DNA of 64,000 nucleotides, taken from contig CAJQMR010000008.1 of the NCBI GenBank assembly GCA_905479495.1, positions 1-64,000 of the forward strand, given 5' to 3'. This document shows positions 16,391 to 24,806 of the stretch, piece by piece. The DNA is from an uncultured Anaerolineae bacterium (GTDB lineage Bacteria > Chloroflexota > Anaerolineae > Promineifilales > Promineifilaceae). Below the pieces are notes generated by a model. It made no database searches. It was not told where the DNA came from and saw only the letters and a program-made list of their open reading frames with translations. Positions within the stretch are counted from its first letter, which is position 1, and each line of letters starts with the position of its first letter. The translations under genes and the position numbers were made by a program.

Positions 16391-16774
16391 ATGCAAGGAA
16401 AATTAAACGGCAAGCAACGTCAAAAGCTGCGCAAACTGCTATACATGAAGTACACGCCAAGAGAACTGGCCGAGGAATTAGGCATCAACAAGCGTCAATT
16501 CTATTTCGTCTATCTGCCGTTAGGCTGTCCCCATGAGCGGGATTCAAGGCGGCATTATTGGATTGTAGGCACAGAGTTTCGCGACTGGTATCAAGAAACC
16601 TATAAACCAATCAAACTGGCAAAAAATGAGGCGTATTGCGTTTCCTGTAAAAAGCCTGTGGATATGGCCAATCCCGAAGAAAACAGCAAAGAAGGGCTAA
16701 CCTACCTCACTTTTAGCTGTCCTGAATGTGGGCGCAAAGGTGCCAAGATACTCTCACAAAAACGAAGAAAATAA
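16391..16774 (+). CDS. HTH plus zinc-ribbon protein, candidate recombination directionality factor
   Basis: The 127-residue protein has an N-terminal HTH-like segment, YTPRELAEELGINKRQFYFVY (about 21-41), and a C-terminal zinc ribbon with CVSCKK and CPECGRKG. Its stop overlaps the integrase ATG (TAATG at 16772-16776), so the two are translationally coupled. Small DNA-binding proteins coupled to an integrase often serve as excisionases. That role is an inference from position. The ribosome site is weak (GGGGAGCC). Confidence 0.6.
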   Translation: MQGKLNGKQRQKLRKLLYMKYTPRELAEELGINKRQFYFVYLPLGCPHERDSRRHYWIVGTEFRDWYQETYKPIKLAKNEAYCVSCKKPVDMANPEENSKEGLTYLTFSCPECGRKGAKILSQKRRK

Positions 16775-17859
16775 TGATTAACCGGGGGAATTGGAAGCTA
16801 GTAAAAGCATATCTCAAGTATCGGCAAGAAGTGGGCCAACTCAACGAAAGGACACTTGAAGCGGATGATACACGGCTGCGGCATGTCCTGGAATGGGCCG
16901 ACGAACGGCCGTTTCTCAATGCAATGTCCATCCGGCCAACGCTGCCCGATTACCTCAAATCTGCCCGAAAAGACAAGCCAGGCGAACAACTTTCCTCAGC
17001 ATACACGAAAAAAATCATCCTTGCTGCGCAACAGTTCGGCCAATGGCTTGCCATTCATGAGAGCGGTTATAAAACCAGCTTGGCGCGCTGGCTGGATACG
17101 CTCAAGGCTCCACACAGGCCACAATCAGAAAACCAGCAACATGAATTTGTTTCCCTTGAAGAAATACAACAAATCGCGGCTGCTCCAGCTGATACCCTTT
17201 GGGAACAAAGAATAAAAGCGGCTGCGGTGTTTATGTACCTCTCTGGTGTACGTGTCGGGGCTTTTGCTACCTTACCCATTAAAGCAATCGACCTCAAGCA
17301 AATGGCCGTCAAGCAATGGCCTAGCCTGGGCGTAAAAACAAAGAATAACAAATCAGCAAACACCTATCTTTTGCCCCTGCCTGACTTGCTGGCCGTCGTT
17401 GCAGATTGGGACAAGAAAGTTCGGTCAATCCTTCCTCCTGAGGCATATTGGTTCGCGCATCTGGATAGCAAAACAGGTGAAATCATTCCCGAATTTCAGC
17501 CAGTCGGCAAGCATCGTCATTCGCGGGTTAGAAAAGACCTCAAAAACTGGCTGGCTGCTGCTGGCCTCCCTAATCACTCCCCCCACAAATTTCGACATGG
17601 GTTTGCGGTCTATGGCCTCCAACAGGCTCAAGATATGCAAGCCTTAAAAGCTGTTAGCATGAATATGATGCACGCCAACATAAGCATCACTGACGGGATT
17701 TATGCAAGGCTTACGCAGCAAAATGTAAAAGAACAAATCGCCAATCTTGGGGCAAGCAATCAACCAAATAAAAGCCCACAGGATGAAATTATTTCCCTGT
17801 TAGAAAATCATCCCAAACTTATAAAGCTCTTGAACCTGCTTGAACAAATCAAGGATTAA
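16774..17859 (+). CDS. tyrosine recombinase / integrase
   Basis: The 361-residue protein has an N-terminal SAM-like core-binding domain (about 1-110) and a catalytic domain. The residues visible are Arg in YLSGVRVGAF, the HKFRHGF box (His-x-x-Arg), His in NMMHANISITDG, and the nucleophilic Tyr in DGIYARL. These are the R-H-R-H-Y set of site-specific recombinases. It would integrate the element into tRNA-Val using the 36-bp att repeats that bound the island. The start at ATG 16774 overlaps the preceding stop. One ACGGCCGT word occurs near its 5' end. Confidence 0.92.
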   Translation: MINRGNWKLVKAYLKYRQEVGQLNERTLEADDTRLRHVLEWADERPFLNAMSIRPTLPDYLKSARKDKPGEQLSSAYTKKIILAAQQFGQWLAIHESGYKTSLARWLDTLKAPHRPQSENQQHEFVSLEEIQQIAAAPADTLWEQRIKAAAVFMYLSGVRVGAFATLPIKAIDLKQMAVKQWPSLGVKTKNNKSANTYLLPLPDLLAVVADWDKKVRSILPPEAYWFAHLDSKTGEIIPEFQPVGKHRHSRVRKDLKNWLAAAGLPNHSPHKFRHGFAVYGLQQAQDMQALKAVSMNMMHANISITDGIYARLTQQNVKEQIANLGASNQPNKSPQDEIISLLENHPKLIKLLNLLEQIKD

Positions 17860-18177
17860 CGAAACCGTGTCGCTCCTTGTGTGCTCCCCCTCAGGGGGCG
17901 GGGGGGGTGTCTAGTAACCTTTGCCTCAAAACACCTTCGCCACATGTAAAACCCAACAACAAAACACCACCCAGGCCGAAAAGGAGGAGCGTTCAACGGG
18001 TTATCTAGTCCGGCCACCTCTGGGGGGGGCGACGAGATACCTCAAATCAGTGCGAAGTTTCGACCATTAGAACGATTATGCGTAACACTGACACAATCCA
18101 GCGCGAACTACTTCAAAAGTTGAAATTGGCTCATTTGTTTCCGTGCGTATGGACTTTGACAGGGTGAAAAGGCGGGT
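17860..18177. other. 318-bp non-coding stretch with two G8 tracts
   Basis: No gene was seen here. It contains CCCCC-TCA-GGGGG (17886-17898) followed by eight G (17900-17907), and a second run of eight G at 18022-18029. A TCTAG word lies near each. It may hold a replication or transfer site of the element. I see no other structure. Confidence 0.4.
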
Positions 18178-19251
18178 TTAAAGAGATGATGCGAATAATT
18201 CTTTCACCGATAACTTTTTATTACCAACGATAAACTGACCATCAACGAATTTTTCAATTGAGCTTAATATGGTTTTGCGTTGATTGGTCAGCCTAAACCA
18301 CTCACCTTGCAATCTTTTCTCGTAGAGTTCTGCATGAAGCTGTTCTTCTGCCGCACTAGCATTATCGGCAGCAAAGAAGTGGAGTAGCTTCAATTTGTAC
18401 GGACTTGCTGTTTGTAGATTGGCTAATCGTCCTCCAGGTTCGTTTGACTTTCCAATTTTGAAAATGTTTCTATTTCCCATTTGAATCACATATACGTAAT
18501 CTGTGTTGTCTGTGGGCTGACTGGCTAAAGATGATTTTCGGGGTGCCTTTGTGCGCTTTTTTTTGCGAGCGGGCATAGAGGAACCTTCAATCGTAGTGTG
18601 TCTAATGTCCTTTCCAAAATAGTGCCCCTTCCCTACGCTTAAATATCCATTAGGATAAAACTTGTTCAAAAAGCTGTGTAGCGTTACATCATCTTGATCA
18701 TAAGCAACATACCATCCGGTCTTCCTGCTTCTACCACGGGTTTGATATTCTGGATATTTAAGGAATGTTGGTTCCCCTTTCGTCCTATTAGGTAAGGCGA
18801 TGCACGGTAACGTAAAAGTTATACTTTTGTTTGGATACTCTATTTGAATTTTTTCCCAACCATTGTCAATATCCGCTTCAGAAATTCGCCAGATTTTTTT
18901 TCCATCTTTTTGCCACAAAAAAGATGATGCGGACCTGAAATTAATCTTTACAGAGTATCTAAAATGTGCAAAAGCTTCATGTGGTTCTAGTTGATACACG
19001 TTTTCGATAACTTTTTTGTTGCCTACCTTAATAACACCTTTGTCAATCCCTACTCCGGTTATGTAATGAATTTCTTGCGAAAGTTCATCTAATAACATTT
19101 TTGCGTGCTCAATTTGCTGTTCTAGCGTGTCACCTTTGAGGTTCCTCAAATAGAAAGTTCTTCGAGTTACGTGAGGTATTACCCATCCATCGTACATATT
19201 GATGACAACAGATAAATTAAATTTTGTGTCGTAAGCATTAATTAGGGCCAT
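18178..19251 (-). CDS. GIY-YIG (T5orf172-type) domain protein
   Basis: The 357-residue protein ends in a GIY-YIG nuclease-like domain (about 248-345): YVYVIQMGNRNIFKIGKSNEPGGRLANLQ, then AAEEQLHAELYEKRLQGEWF. This is the T5orf172/MUG113 form, with YVI...KIG in place of GIY...YIG, conserved Arg and the C-terminal Glu-Trp-Phe. The N-terminal 230 residues are not recognised. A basic linker (ARKKKRTKAPRKS) precedes the domain. It sits at the tRNA end of the island, so it is probable cargo acting on DNA, perhaps in defence or competition between elements. Confidence 0.75.
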   Translation of the reverse strand: MALINAYDTKFNLSVVINMYDGWVIPHVTRRTFYLRNLKGDTLEQQIEHAKMLLDELSQEIHYITGVGIDKGVIKVGNKKVIENVYQLEPHEAFAHFRYSVKINFRSASSFLWQKDGKKIWRISEADIDNGWEKIQIEYPNKSITFTLPCIALPNRTKGEPTFLKYPEYQTRGRSRKTGWYVAYDQDDVTLHSFLNKFYPNGYLSVGKGHYFGKDIRHTTIEGSSMPARKKKRTKAPRKSSLASQPTDNTDYVYVIQMGNRNIFKIGKSNEPGGRLANLQTASPYKLKLLHFFAADNASAAEEQLHAELYEKRLQGEWFRLTNQRKTILSSIEKFVDGQFIVGNKKLSVKELFASSL

Positions 19252-19284
19252 CTTGTTCTCATTTTCATGCTAGAATACTGGCAG

Positions 19285-19320
19285 AAAAAAGCCTCTTGCG
19301 CGCTGCAAAAGGCTAAAAAA
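19285..19320 (-). terminator. bidirectional terminator downstream of tRNA-Val
   Basis: On the minus strand AGCCTTTTGC pairs with GCAAGAGGCT through ten pairs (one G-T), loop AGCGC, with T6 following. It lies on the island side of the att repeat, so the element brought its own terminator for the tRNA. Confidence 0.8.
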
Positions 19321-19321
19321 G

Positions 19322-19357
19322 TGGGCGCGATTGGACTCGAACCAACGACCTCTCGGA
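19322..19357 (-). repeat. right attachment site within tRNA-Val
   Basis: This 36-nt block is identical to 11804-11839. It runs from the last base of the anticodon loop to the discriminator base, so integration restores a functional tRNA. Confidence 0.92.
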
Positions 19358-19395
19358 TGTGAACCGAACGCTCTAACCAGCTGAGCTACGCGCCC
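19322..19395 (-). tRNA. tRNA-Val (anticodon CAC)
   Basis: The cloverleaf is complete on the minus strand. The acceptor GGGCGCG/CGCGCCC has discriminator A at 19322, the D stem is GCTC/GAGC, the anticodon stem is TTCGG/CCGAG around loop TTCACAT, and the T arm is GTTGG-TTCGAGT-CCAAT. The anticodon CAC reads GUG (valine). CCA is not encoded. Its 3' half is the integration target of the neighbouring island. Confidence 0.95.
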
Positions 19396-19516
19396 GATTA
19401 AGGGATGGAAATTATAGCAGTGTGCGCCCCGGATGCAAGGGGAGTCGTCAATGCTGAGGTGACAGCCACTTGTTCCGTTTGCCCCCAAATTTTAAAAGTG
19501 ACTGTCATCGCTGTCT

Positions 19517-19525
19517 TGGTATAAT
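19517..19525 (+). promoter_or_regulatory. extended -10 promoter of the epimerase gene
   Basis: TGGTATAAT is an extended -10 element (TGnTATAAT) 40 nt upstream of the epimerase ATG. No good -35 element is visible, as is usual for this class. Confidence 0.55.
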
Positions 19526-19564
19526 GTTCAAAGTTGAATCAACAATTGGTGAGGAATCAAATTT

Positions 19565-20641
19565 ATGAAAGCATTCGTAACAGGTGGGTCCGGGTTTATT
19601 GGCCAGCACGTTGTGCAAAAGCTGGTGGCGCGTGGCGATGAGGTTCATGCGCTGGCACGTTCTGAGGAAAGCGCTGCTTTGCTGCGTCAACTGGGCGCTA
19701 CCGTTTTTATGGGCGATATCACTGACACAGCTTCTTTGCGTCCAGGCATGGAAGGCTGCGATGTGGTTTTTCATATTGCTGCCTGGTACAAGCTGGGTGC
19801 ACCAGACTGGATGAATGCTGAGGCCATTAATGTAGGTGGTACTCGTCGTGTCCTGCGCCTGGCTTACGAGCTAGGTATTCCCAAGATTGTGTACACCAGC
19901 ACCATTGCGGTTTACGGGGATACCCAAGGGCAGTTGGTGGATGAAAGTTATTACAAAGAAGGTCCTTTCCTAACAGAATATGATCGTACCAAGTGGTTGG
20001 CTCATTATAAGGTCGCTCAGCCGCTTATTGAAAAAGGGGCACCCATTGTTATCGTGATGCCTGGTGGTGTTTATGGCCCTGGCGATACCAGCTTTATTGC
20101 CCAGCTGATGCGCATGTTTTACCGAGGGCTGCCCATTTTGCCCGGCTCTGATTTGGCGGTAACTTATGCGCATGTTGATGATATTGCTGAAGGGCATCTT
20201 TTGGCAGCAGATAAAGGCAAAGTGGGAGAAAGCTACATTCTTACCGGACCTGCCATTCCGTTGAATGAGATGGTTGACTTTTGGGCACACTTGATTGGGC
20301 GTAAACCGCCGTCGCTGCGTGTTGAAGGACGGCCGTTACGCAAATTTGCGCCAATAGCGGGGGCTGTTGGCACTGTTGTGCCGTTGCCCAGCATCTTTTC
20401 TGAAGAAGCGGTGGCTAGTTTGGGGGCCTCCTACATCGCCCGATCTGATAAGGCACGGTCGGAATTAGGCTGGACCACACGGCCGTTGCAAACTGGCTTG
20501 CTAGAAACCTTCGATTGGATTGCCCGCACCGAGCCCAGAGAAGTGCCGCGTCAAAATGAGAAGAAAGTGGCGGGATTGGCTTTGGTAGGAGCGGCCGTTT
20601 TGTTTTTGCTGTGGTATTTGGGGCGAAAAAAAGAGAACTGA
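19565..20641 (+). CDS. extended SDR NAD-dependent epimerase/dehydratase
   Basis: The 358-residue protein has the Rossmann motif TGGSGFIG near the N-terminus, DITD for adenine-side binding, and the active-site YDRTK (Tyr-x-x-x-Lys) with an upstream Ser/Thr (YTSTIAVYG). It resembles dihydroflavonol-4-reductase/nucleoside-sugar epimerase-type SDRs acting on an unknown carbonyl substrate. Unusually it ends in a hydrophobic helix, LALVGAAVLFLLWYLG, followed by RKKEN, so it is probably tail-anchored to the membrane. The start is supported by GGTGAGGA upstream. It stands alone next to tRNA-Val. Confidence 0.88.
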   Translation: MKAFVTGGSGFIGQHVVQKLVARGDEVHALARSEESAALLRQLGATVFMGDITDTASLRPGMEGCDVVFHIAAWYKLGAPDWMNAEAINVGGTRRVLRLAYELGIPKIVYTSTIAVYGDTQGQLVDESYYKEGPFLTEYDRTKWLAHYKVAQPLIEKGAPIVIVMPGGVYGPGDTSFIAQLMRMFYRGLPILPGSDLAVTYAHVDDIAEGHLLAADKGKVGESYILTGPAIPLNEMVDFWAHLIGRKPPSLRVEGRPLRKFAPIAGAVGTVVPLPSIFSEEAVASLGASYIARSDKARSELGWTTRPLQTGLLETFDWIARTEPREVPRQNEKKVAGLALVGAAVLFLLWYLGRKKEN

Positions 20642-20689
20642 TTGGGTTGCACGAATTACAGATATATACCCATTGACTGGAGACAAAAA

Positions 20690-20717
20690 CAGGCAGGCTA
20701 CTTTTGTAGCCTGCCTG
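20690..20717. terminator. bidirectional terminator
   Basis: CAGGCAGGCTAC (20690-20701) and GTAGCCTGCCTG (20706-20717) form a 12-bp perfect stem with a TTTT loop, with A/T-rich flanks on both sides. It separates the epimerase gene from the convergent small membrane protein. Confidence 0.82.
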
Positions 20718-20747
20718 AAATATTTTTGCGGTAACTTAAATTAAGAA

Positions 20748-20894
20748 TTAAAAGCGGTCGTATTGTTGTTGGCGAAGTCGTTGTTGGCGTTGTTTGGCAA
20801 TAGCAATGGTTTGCGCTTGAAGCTGACGACGACGTTTCTGAACCATCGCCATAATGAGAACATAAAATAGGATAGACGCCAACAAAATCAACAT
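20748..20894 (-). CDS. small single-pass membrane protein
   Basis: The 48-residue frame from ATG 20894 starts with one hydrophobic helix (LILLASILFYVLIMAMV) and continues into a basic Gln/Arg-rich tail (KRRRQLQAQ, KQRQQRLRQQQ). A GCGAGG element precedes the ATG. A longer TTG-started frame of 63 residues exists. No family was recognised. Terminator placement supports a real transcript. Confidence 0.45.
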   Translation of the reverse strand: MLILLASILFYVLIMAMVQKRRRQLQAQTIAIAKQRQQRLRQQQYDRF

Positions 20895-20985
20895 AGTTAA
20901 GCCTCGCTTTATTAATTGACCAACTTCAGTTCCTAACAATAAAGGTTTTTTCTAAAAATATCAAGACCGAAACTGTAGGAATTAT

Positions 20986-21313
20986 GTAATTCACCAAAAA
21001 GTATTTTGACTCAATCAAGTCGGAATTTGTGAATTACTTGAGTGAAAGCGTAGAAATGATTACTTGCTAGTTCAAAGAACTTTTGCGCTTTCACTTAATA
21101 TCTATCTTACCCAATAATTTGCTTTAGTGAATGAGTAGTTGTTGAGAATGTCGTTTTTCACTCCACCAGAAACTTGTGGTAAAGCTTACGATTACATGAT
21201 TACGATCATTATTACAATGAAAACTAAGTAAGCGGCCAACTATAACTTCCCTTTTTGTAAGGCCGCTTACTCCAAGCCGTCCGCACAAATCCGCTAACTT
21301 ATTTGCGGACGGC
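20986..21313. other. hairpin-rich intergenic region (at least four perfect inverted repeats)
   Basis: No gene was found in 20940-21315. The repeats are GTAATTCAC 20986-20994 with GTGAATTAC 21029-21037; AGTGAAAGCG 21041-21050 with CGCTTTCACT 21086-21095, enclosing AGTTC-AAA-GAACT; GTAAGCGGCC 21228-21237 with GGCCGCTTAC 21261-21270; and GCCGTCCGC 21276-21284 with GCGGACGGC 21305-21313. A weaker AGTGAA/TTCACT pair lies at 21126-21162. The layout resembles the cascade after ftsZ. Confidence 0.5.
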
Positions 21314-21315
21314 CA

Positions 21316-22692
21316 CTAAGGAGCTTGCGCGGTAGATTGCGCGGGTTCCACAATCACTTCTGGGGTGAAATCACCGAGACGGCCGTTTCCATCCAGCGCC
21401 GTCAAACTAACCGCATACCGTGTGTTGGGGTCCAGCCCGGTGAGGGCCACATTACCCGCCTGGTTGGCTCGCACAAAACGAAACGTAGGGAAGCTACCTT
21501 CAGCAATTGGCCGAAATGAAATAGCGTACCCTGCTGCGTTGGGGTCTGTGGGCCAGCGCAGCCAGAAGTCGCCTGGCGAATCCAATGCCTGGATGATGGG
21601 CGTTTGCGGTGTCTGCGGCGCGCCTGCCAGATTAGCCACCACAGCAATGTTCATCTGCACCATTTGCTGCAAATAAGTGTAATCAATTCGGTCCCAGGTG
21701 TCTTGGCGCGAATTGACCATGTCTGGGTCTTCCACCGATTCGATGATACGAATGCCGGGCATGCCCGCGTTTACAAATTCACGGTGATCGCCCCAGCGGC
21801 CTTCTCGATCCAGCGCGTCAATCACCTCTACAGGGAAGGCGGGCACGTACAATCCGGCGATATAATCATAATAGCGGGCCAGTTCGCCTGCCGGTGATTC
21901 CAGCAGATCGAAAGAAAACAGGCGAGCGTATTGAGGAATGCCGCTGCGTCCACCAACGGCGTCATAGTTGATGGCGGCAACGATGTTCATGCCGTCGAGG
22001 AAAGCTGTTTGCACAAAGTGACGCGAGCCAAAGGTGCCCTGTTCTTCGGCAGCCGCCGCCAGAAAAACAATGGTTTGGTTCCAGTCGTAGGCGCTAAGCA
22101 GACGGGCGGATTCGAGCAGCAGGGCAATGCCGGAGCCATTGTCGTTGGCCCCGGGGGCATAGGTTTCGCCGTCGGTGGGTTCCGGGGCGCGGTTGTCGTA
22201 ATGAGCCATGACGACGATGAGGTCTTGGCTGTCGGTACGGCCGGGTAGGGTCGCGACGACGTTGTAGGGCGTGGTGGAGAGGCCATTGTAGTAGAGGGGG
22301 AATTCCTGAATGCTGACTTGCAAACGGCCGTTCCCCACCCGTTCAAATTCATTCATCAACCATTGCCGGGTCGCGCCAATGCCAAAAGCCGGATCATCCG
22401 TGGCGCTAAACACATTGCGATTGCCAAAGCTTTGCATGGTTTGTACGTAACCCATGAGCTGCTGCTGGGAAACGTCCGCCACCAGACCAGCAATTTGGGG
22501 ATCGATTTGGGGCACCACGTCGCTCACCGGGTCCAGCACCATTTCGTTAGCCGGAAACTGCGACACGTCCCAGGGAACGGCCGTTGCTACCGGCGTCGGC
22601 ATTGTTGGGCGGGCGGGAGCTTCAACCAAACTACACCCGACCAACCCTATCATCATGATGATGAACCAGATCAATCGTTTTTTCGCTTGCAT
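21316..22692 (-). CDS. M28-family metallopeptidase lipoprotein
   Basis: The protein of about 458 residues starts with a lipoprotein signal (KKRLIWFIIMMIGLVGCS, lipidated Cys). The M28 core shows the zinc ligands in order: MAHYDN (His), GANDNGSG (Asp), AAAEEQGTFGSRHF (Glu pair), INYDAVGG (Asp) and WGDHREFV (His). It is an exported aminopeptidase or carboxypeptidase. The last about 90 residues (SPGDFWLRWPTDPNAAGYAISF, LTGLDPNTRYAVSLTALD) are a fibronectin type III-like domain. I chose ATG 22692 over a TTG 39 bp upstream because it begins the signal peptide cleanly. Confidence 0.9.
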   Translation of the reverse strand: MQAKKRLIWFIIMMIGLVGCSLVEAPARPTMPTPVATAVPWDVSQFPANEMVLDPVSDVVPQIDPQIAGLVADVSQQQLMGYVQTMQSFGNRNVFSATDDPAFGIGATRQWLMNEFERVGNGRLQVSIQEFPLYYNGLSTTPYNVVATLPGRTDSQDLIVVMAHYDNRAPEPTDGETYAPGANDNGSGIALLLESARLLSAYDWNQTIVFLAAAAEEQGTFGSRHFVQTAFLDGMNIVAAINYDAVGGRSGIPQYARLFSFDLLESPAGELARYYDYIAGLYVPAFPVEVIDALDREGRWGDHREFVNAGMPGIRIIESVEDPDMVNSRQDTWDRIDYTYLQQMVQMNIAVVANLAGAPQTPQTPIIQALDSPGDFWLRWPTDPNAAGYAISFRPIAEGSFPTFRFVRANQAGNVALTGLDPNTRYAVSLTALDGNGRLGDFTPEVIVEPAQSTAQAP

Positions 22693-22878
22693 CCTTTTAT
22701 TTTCGAGGTAAATGGACAATGTTGCAAACAAAGTGAGGAATCGACAGCAAATTCTAAGATTCTTCCGGGAAAAGTGGCGTCGTAAGCGAGCCGGAACGGG
22801 TGCTTACAAACAGGTCAAGTGTGCCAAATTTTTTAGCGATTTGGCTACCTGTCTGAGAATTTACGGTTGGTTAAATTC

Positions 22879-23277
22879 TTAACTCGCAATGGGATTTTGC
22901 GTATTCTCGATGAGTTTTCCTTCTTCAAGTTTCCAAAACAATAAAGGTTCTCCGTCCTCATCTTCTAAAAAAATATATCCTTTTACATAATCCTTTATTT
23001 CTTCGTCCATTGACCAGACCCCCTCTGCAATCGCTCTAAAATGTTCTTTTAGATACTTTAAGCCACTTGTACGAATATCAGCGCCGTAAAAAATGTATTT
23101 TGTCCAGTTGATGTAGCTTTCTGGAAATACCCATCCCTTAAGATAAAGCTTCCCAATTTCCTGGGTTACGCCAAGATCTGGCGCTCTTTCAGAAAAATGA
23201 TTGACCAAATCTACAACTTTAGACTGCATGGGTTTATCAATTTCCAGCCAGCCTCTTATTGAAACAAAATGCCCCAT
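22879..23277 (-). CDS. hypothetical protein
   Basis: The 132-residue acidic protein starts MGHFVSIRGWLEID and has the segment YINWTKYIFYGADIRTSGLKYLKEHFRAIAEGV. No domain was recognised. Its composition and single-domain look are like those of toxin-immunity proteins, but no toxin gene is adjacent. It is AT-richer than its neighbours and lacks the ACGGCCGT word, hinting at recent acquisition. It is the last gene in the minus-strand group. Confidence 0.55.
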   Translation of the reverse strand: MGHFVSIRGWLEIDKPMQSKVVDLVNHFSERAPDLGVTQEIGKLYLKGWVFPESYINWTKYIFYGADIRTSGLKYLKEHFRAIAEGVWSMDEEIKDYVKGYIFLEDEDGEPLLFWKLEEGKLIENTQNPIAS

Positions 23278-23372
23278 AACTTTTCCCTTTTTGCATGTTG
23301 ATATCGATCATTGATAAATTGAGAACCCGCGTGGGAAACGGCCGTTAATCATTCCCAATTCACGATTCACAA

Positions 23373-24797
23373 TTACCGGTGCGGCTCGCGGGGCGAGCGG
23401 CCCGTTAGCCGGGTCATCATCTGGTAGCCTAGCCAGCGGAACGGGTCCAGCGGCACAGGCGAATAGTCGGCCCCGATGAAGGGCATATCGCGCCACGGTT
23501 CATCGCTGCCGCTGTACAGGTCGGTGAGCACTTTACCCGCCATGTTGGCCGCTGTCACGCCGTGGCCGCTGTAGCCCAGCGCATAATAGACGTTGTTGTA
23601 TTCGCCGCGCACACCCATGAAGCAGTTGCGCCGCAGGGTGATGGCCAGCGTGCCTGTCCAGCGGGAGGCGCGGCGCAGGCTGCCGCTGCCAGTGAGATAT
23701 TGCCCCATCGTTTGCTGCATCTCGTTGAAGGCGGGATTGGCGCTGTCTGGCGTGCCAGGGAAAGCGGTGCGGTTGTTAAACAAGTAGGCGTAAGAGATGT
23801 TGCTGCCACCGCCAAACACGATGTGTCCCTCACGGGTGCGCGTGGCGTAGGAGATGCGGTTGAGGTCGTCAGAGAAACCGGCCGTGCCGTGCCAGCCTAT
23901 CTGGCGCGCCGTTTCGTCGCTTAGCGGTTCGGTGGCGAAGACGTGGGAGTGCAATGGGAAAAACGCTGTGCGGAAGTAACCCAGCTTGCCAGTGTAGCCG
24001 TTGGTCGCCAGGACAATCGCTTTGGCTTTGACAGAGCCGTGACTGGTAGTGACTTCGATGATGGGGCCTTCTGTGATTTTGGTTACGGCCGTTCCCTCAT
24101 AAATCTTCACCTCCCGCGCCTCCAAGACCGGACGCAAGCCGCGAATAAACTGGACCCCGTTCAGCTGCCCCTCACTAGGGTCAAATAACCCGCCGTAGAT
24201 GCCGTTCAGGTTGATCTTTTGCCGCACCTGGGCCGCGTCCCAAAACTGCACCGGCACGCCGATGCTGTTCAGATGGGCCACTTCCGCCTGCGCCTCGATA
24301 GCCCGCTGCTCGTCGGTGAATACCTCAAAGCAGCCGTCGCGTCGGTAGCTTACATTCAGGTTGTGCGTTTGAATGATTTGCTCGATGCCGTCGATGGTTT
24401 GGTGGGTGGCCTGGTAGACACGAGCAGTCATTTCATTGCTCATTGGGCCAACGCCGTAGACCCAGTTGAGCATCATGCCGCCGTTGCGCCCACTGGCGCC
24501 GTTGGCCAACGCTTTGGCCTCCAGCAGCACCACGCGTTTTTCCGGGTAGCGCTGGCTGAAATGGTACGCTGTCGAGACCCCCGTGTACCCCCCGCCAATG
24601 ATGCAGAGATCGGCCGTTTCTGTGCCGCTTAGTCCTGGATTGGGCCGGTAATCAGGCGTGTACGAAGCCCACAGCGAGCGATTCTCATCAATTTCCAGTT
24701 TTTCCCAGCGCAGCGGGTAGCTCAACCGGGCGGACGCGCGGGCCGCCCGGAACAAACCTCGCTCAATTTTATTCGTCAGTGATTCTGAATGGCTCAT
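23373..24797 (-). CDS. FAD-dependent oxidoreductase (DAO family)
   Basis: The 474-residue enzyme has the dinucleotide-binding motif CIIGGGYTGVSTAYHF (GGGYTG at 68-73), an acidic strand end VVLLEA, and GASGRNGGMML, typical of D-amino-acid-oxidase-type flavoproteins such as gamma-glutamylputrescine oxidase and glycine oxidase. The C-terminal YALGYSGHGVTAANMAGKVLTDL closes the FAD site. It oxidises an amine or amino acid. The exact substrate is not visible. It starts 9 bp after the VOC gene stop and likely shares its transcript. Confidence 0.88.
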   Translation of the reverse strand: MSHSESLTNKIERGLFRAARASARLSYPLRWEKLEIDENRSLWASYTPDYRPNPGLSGTETADLCIIGGGYTGVSTAYHFSQRYPEKRVVLLEAKALANGASGRNGGMMLNWVYGVGPMSNEMTARVYQATHQTIDGIEQIIQTHNLNVSYRRDGCFEVFTDEQRAIEAQAEVAHLNSIGVPVQFWDAAQVRQKINLNGIYGGLFDPSEGQLNGVQFIRGLRPVLEAREVKIYEGTAVTKITEGPIIEVTTSHGSVKAKAIVLATNGYTGKLGYFRTAFFPLHSHVFATEPLSDETARQIGWHGTAGFSDDLNRISYATRTREGHIVFGGGSNISYAYLFNNRTAFPGTPDSANPAFNEMQQTMGQYLTGSGSLRRASRWTGTLAITLRRNCFMGVRGEYNNVYYALGYSGHGVTAANMAGKVLTDLYSGSDEPWRDMPFIGADYSPVPLDPFRWLGYQMMTRLTGRSPREPHR

Positions 24798-24806
24798 TTT
24801 GAATGT

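Larger units (their letters stand above)
11804..19357. mobile_element. integrative element in the 3' end of tRNA-Val(CAC), about 7.5 kb
   Basis: A 36-bp direct repeat bounds the region: 11804-11839 and 19322-19357. The right copy is the 3' half of an intact tRNA-Val gene. The left copy is a detached 3' fragment, the classic result of tyrosine-recombinase integration at a tRNA. Inside lie a tyrosine integrase, a Rep_trans-type initiator/relaxase, an XRE regulator, two zinc-ribbon proteins, a GHKL ATPase and a GIY-YIG protein. Only two ACGGCCGT words occur inside (near 15669 and 16904), whereas neighbouring native DNA has more than one per kb, which supports foreign origin. No type IV secretion or coupling protein is present, so it would be a mobilizable or plasmid-like element rather than a self-transferring one. 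Confidence 0.88.
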
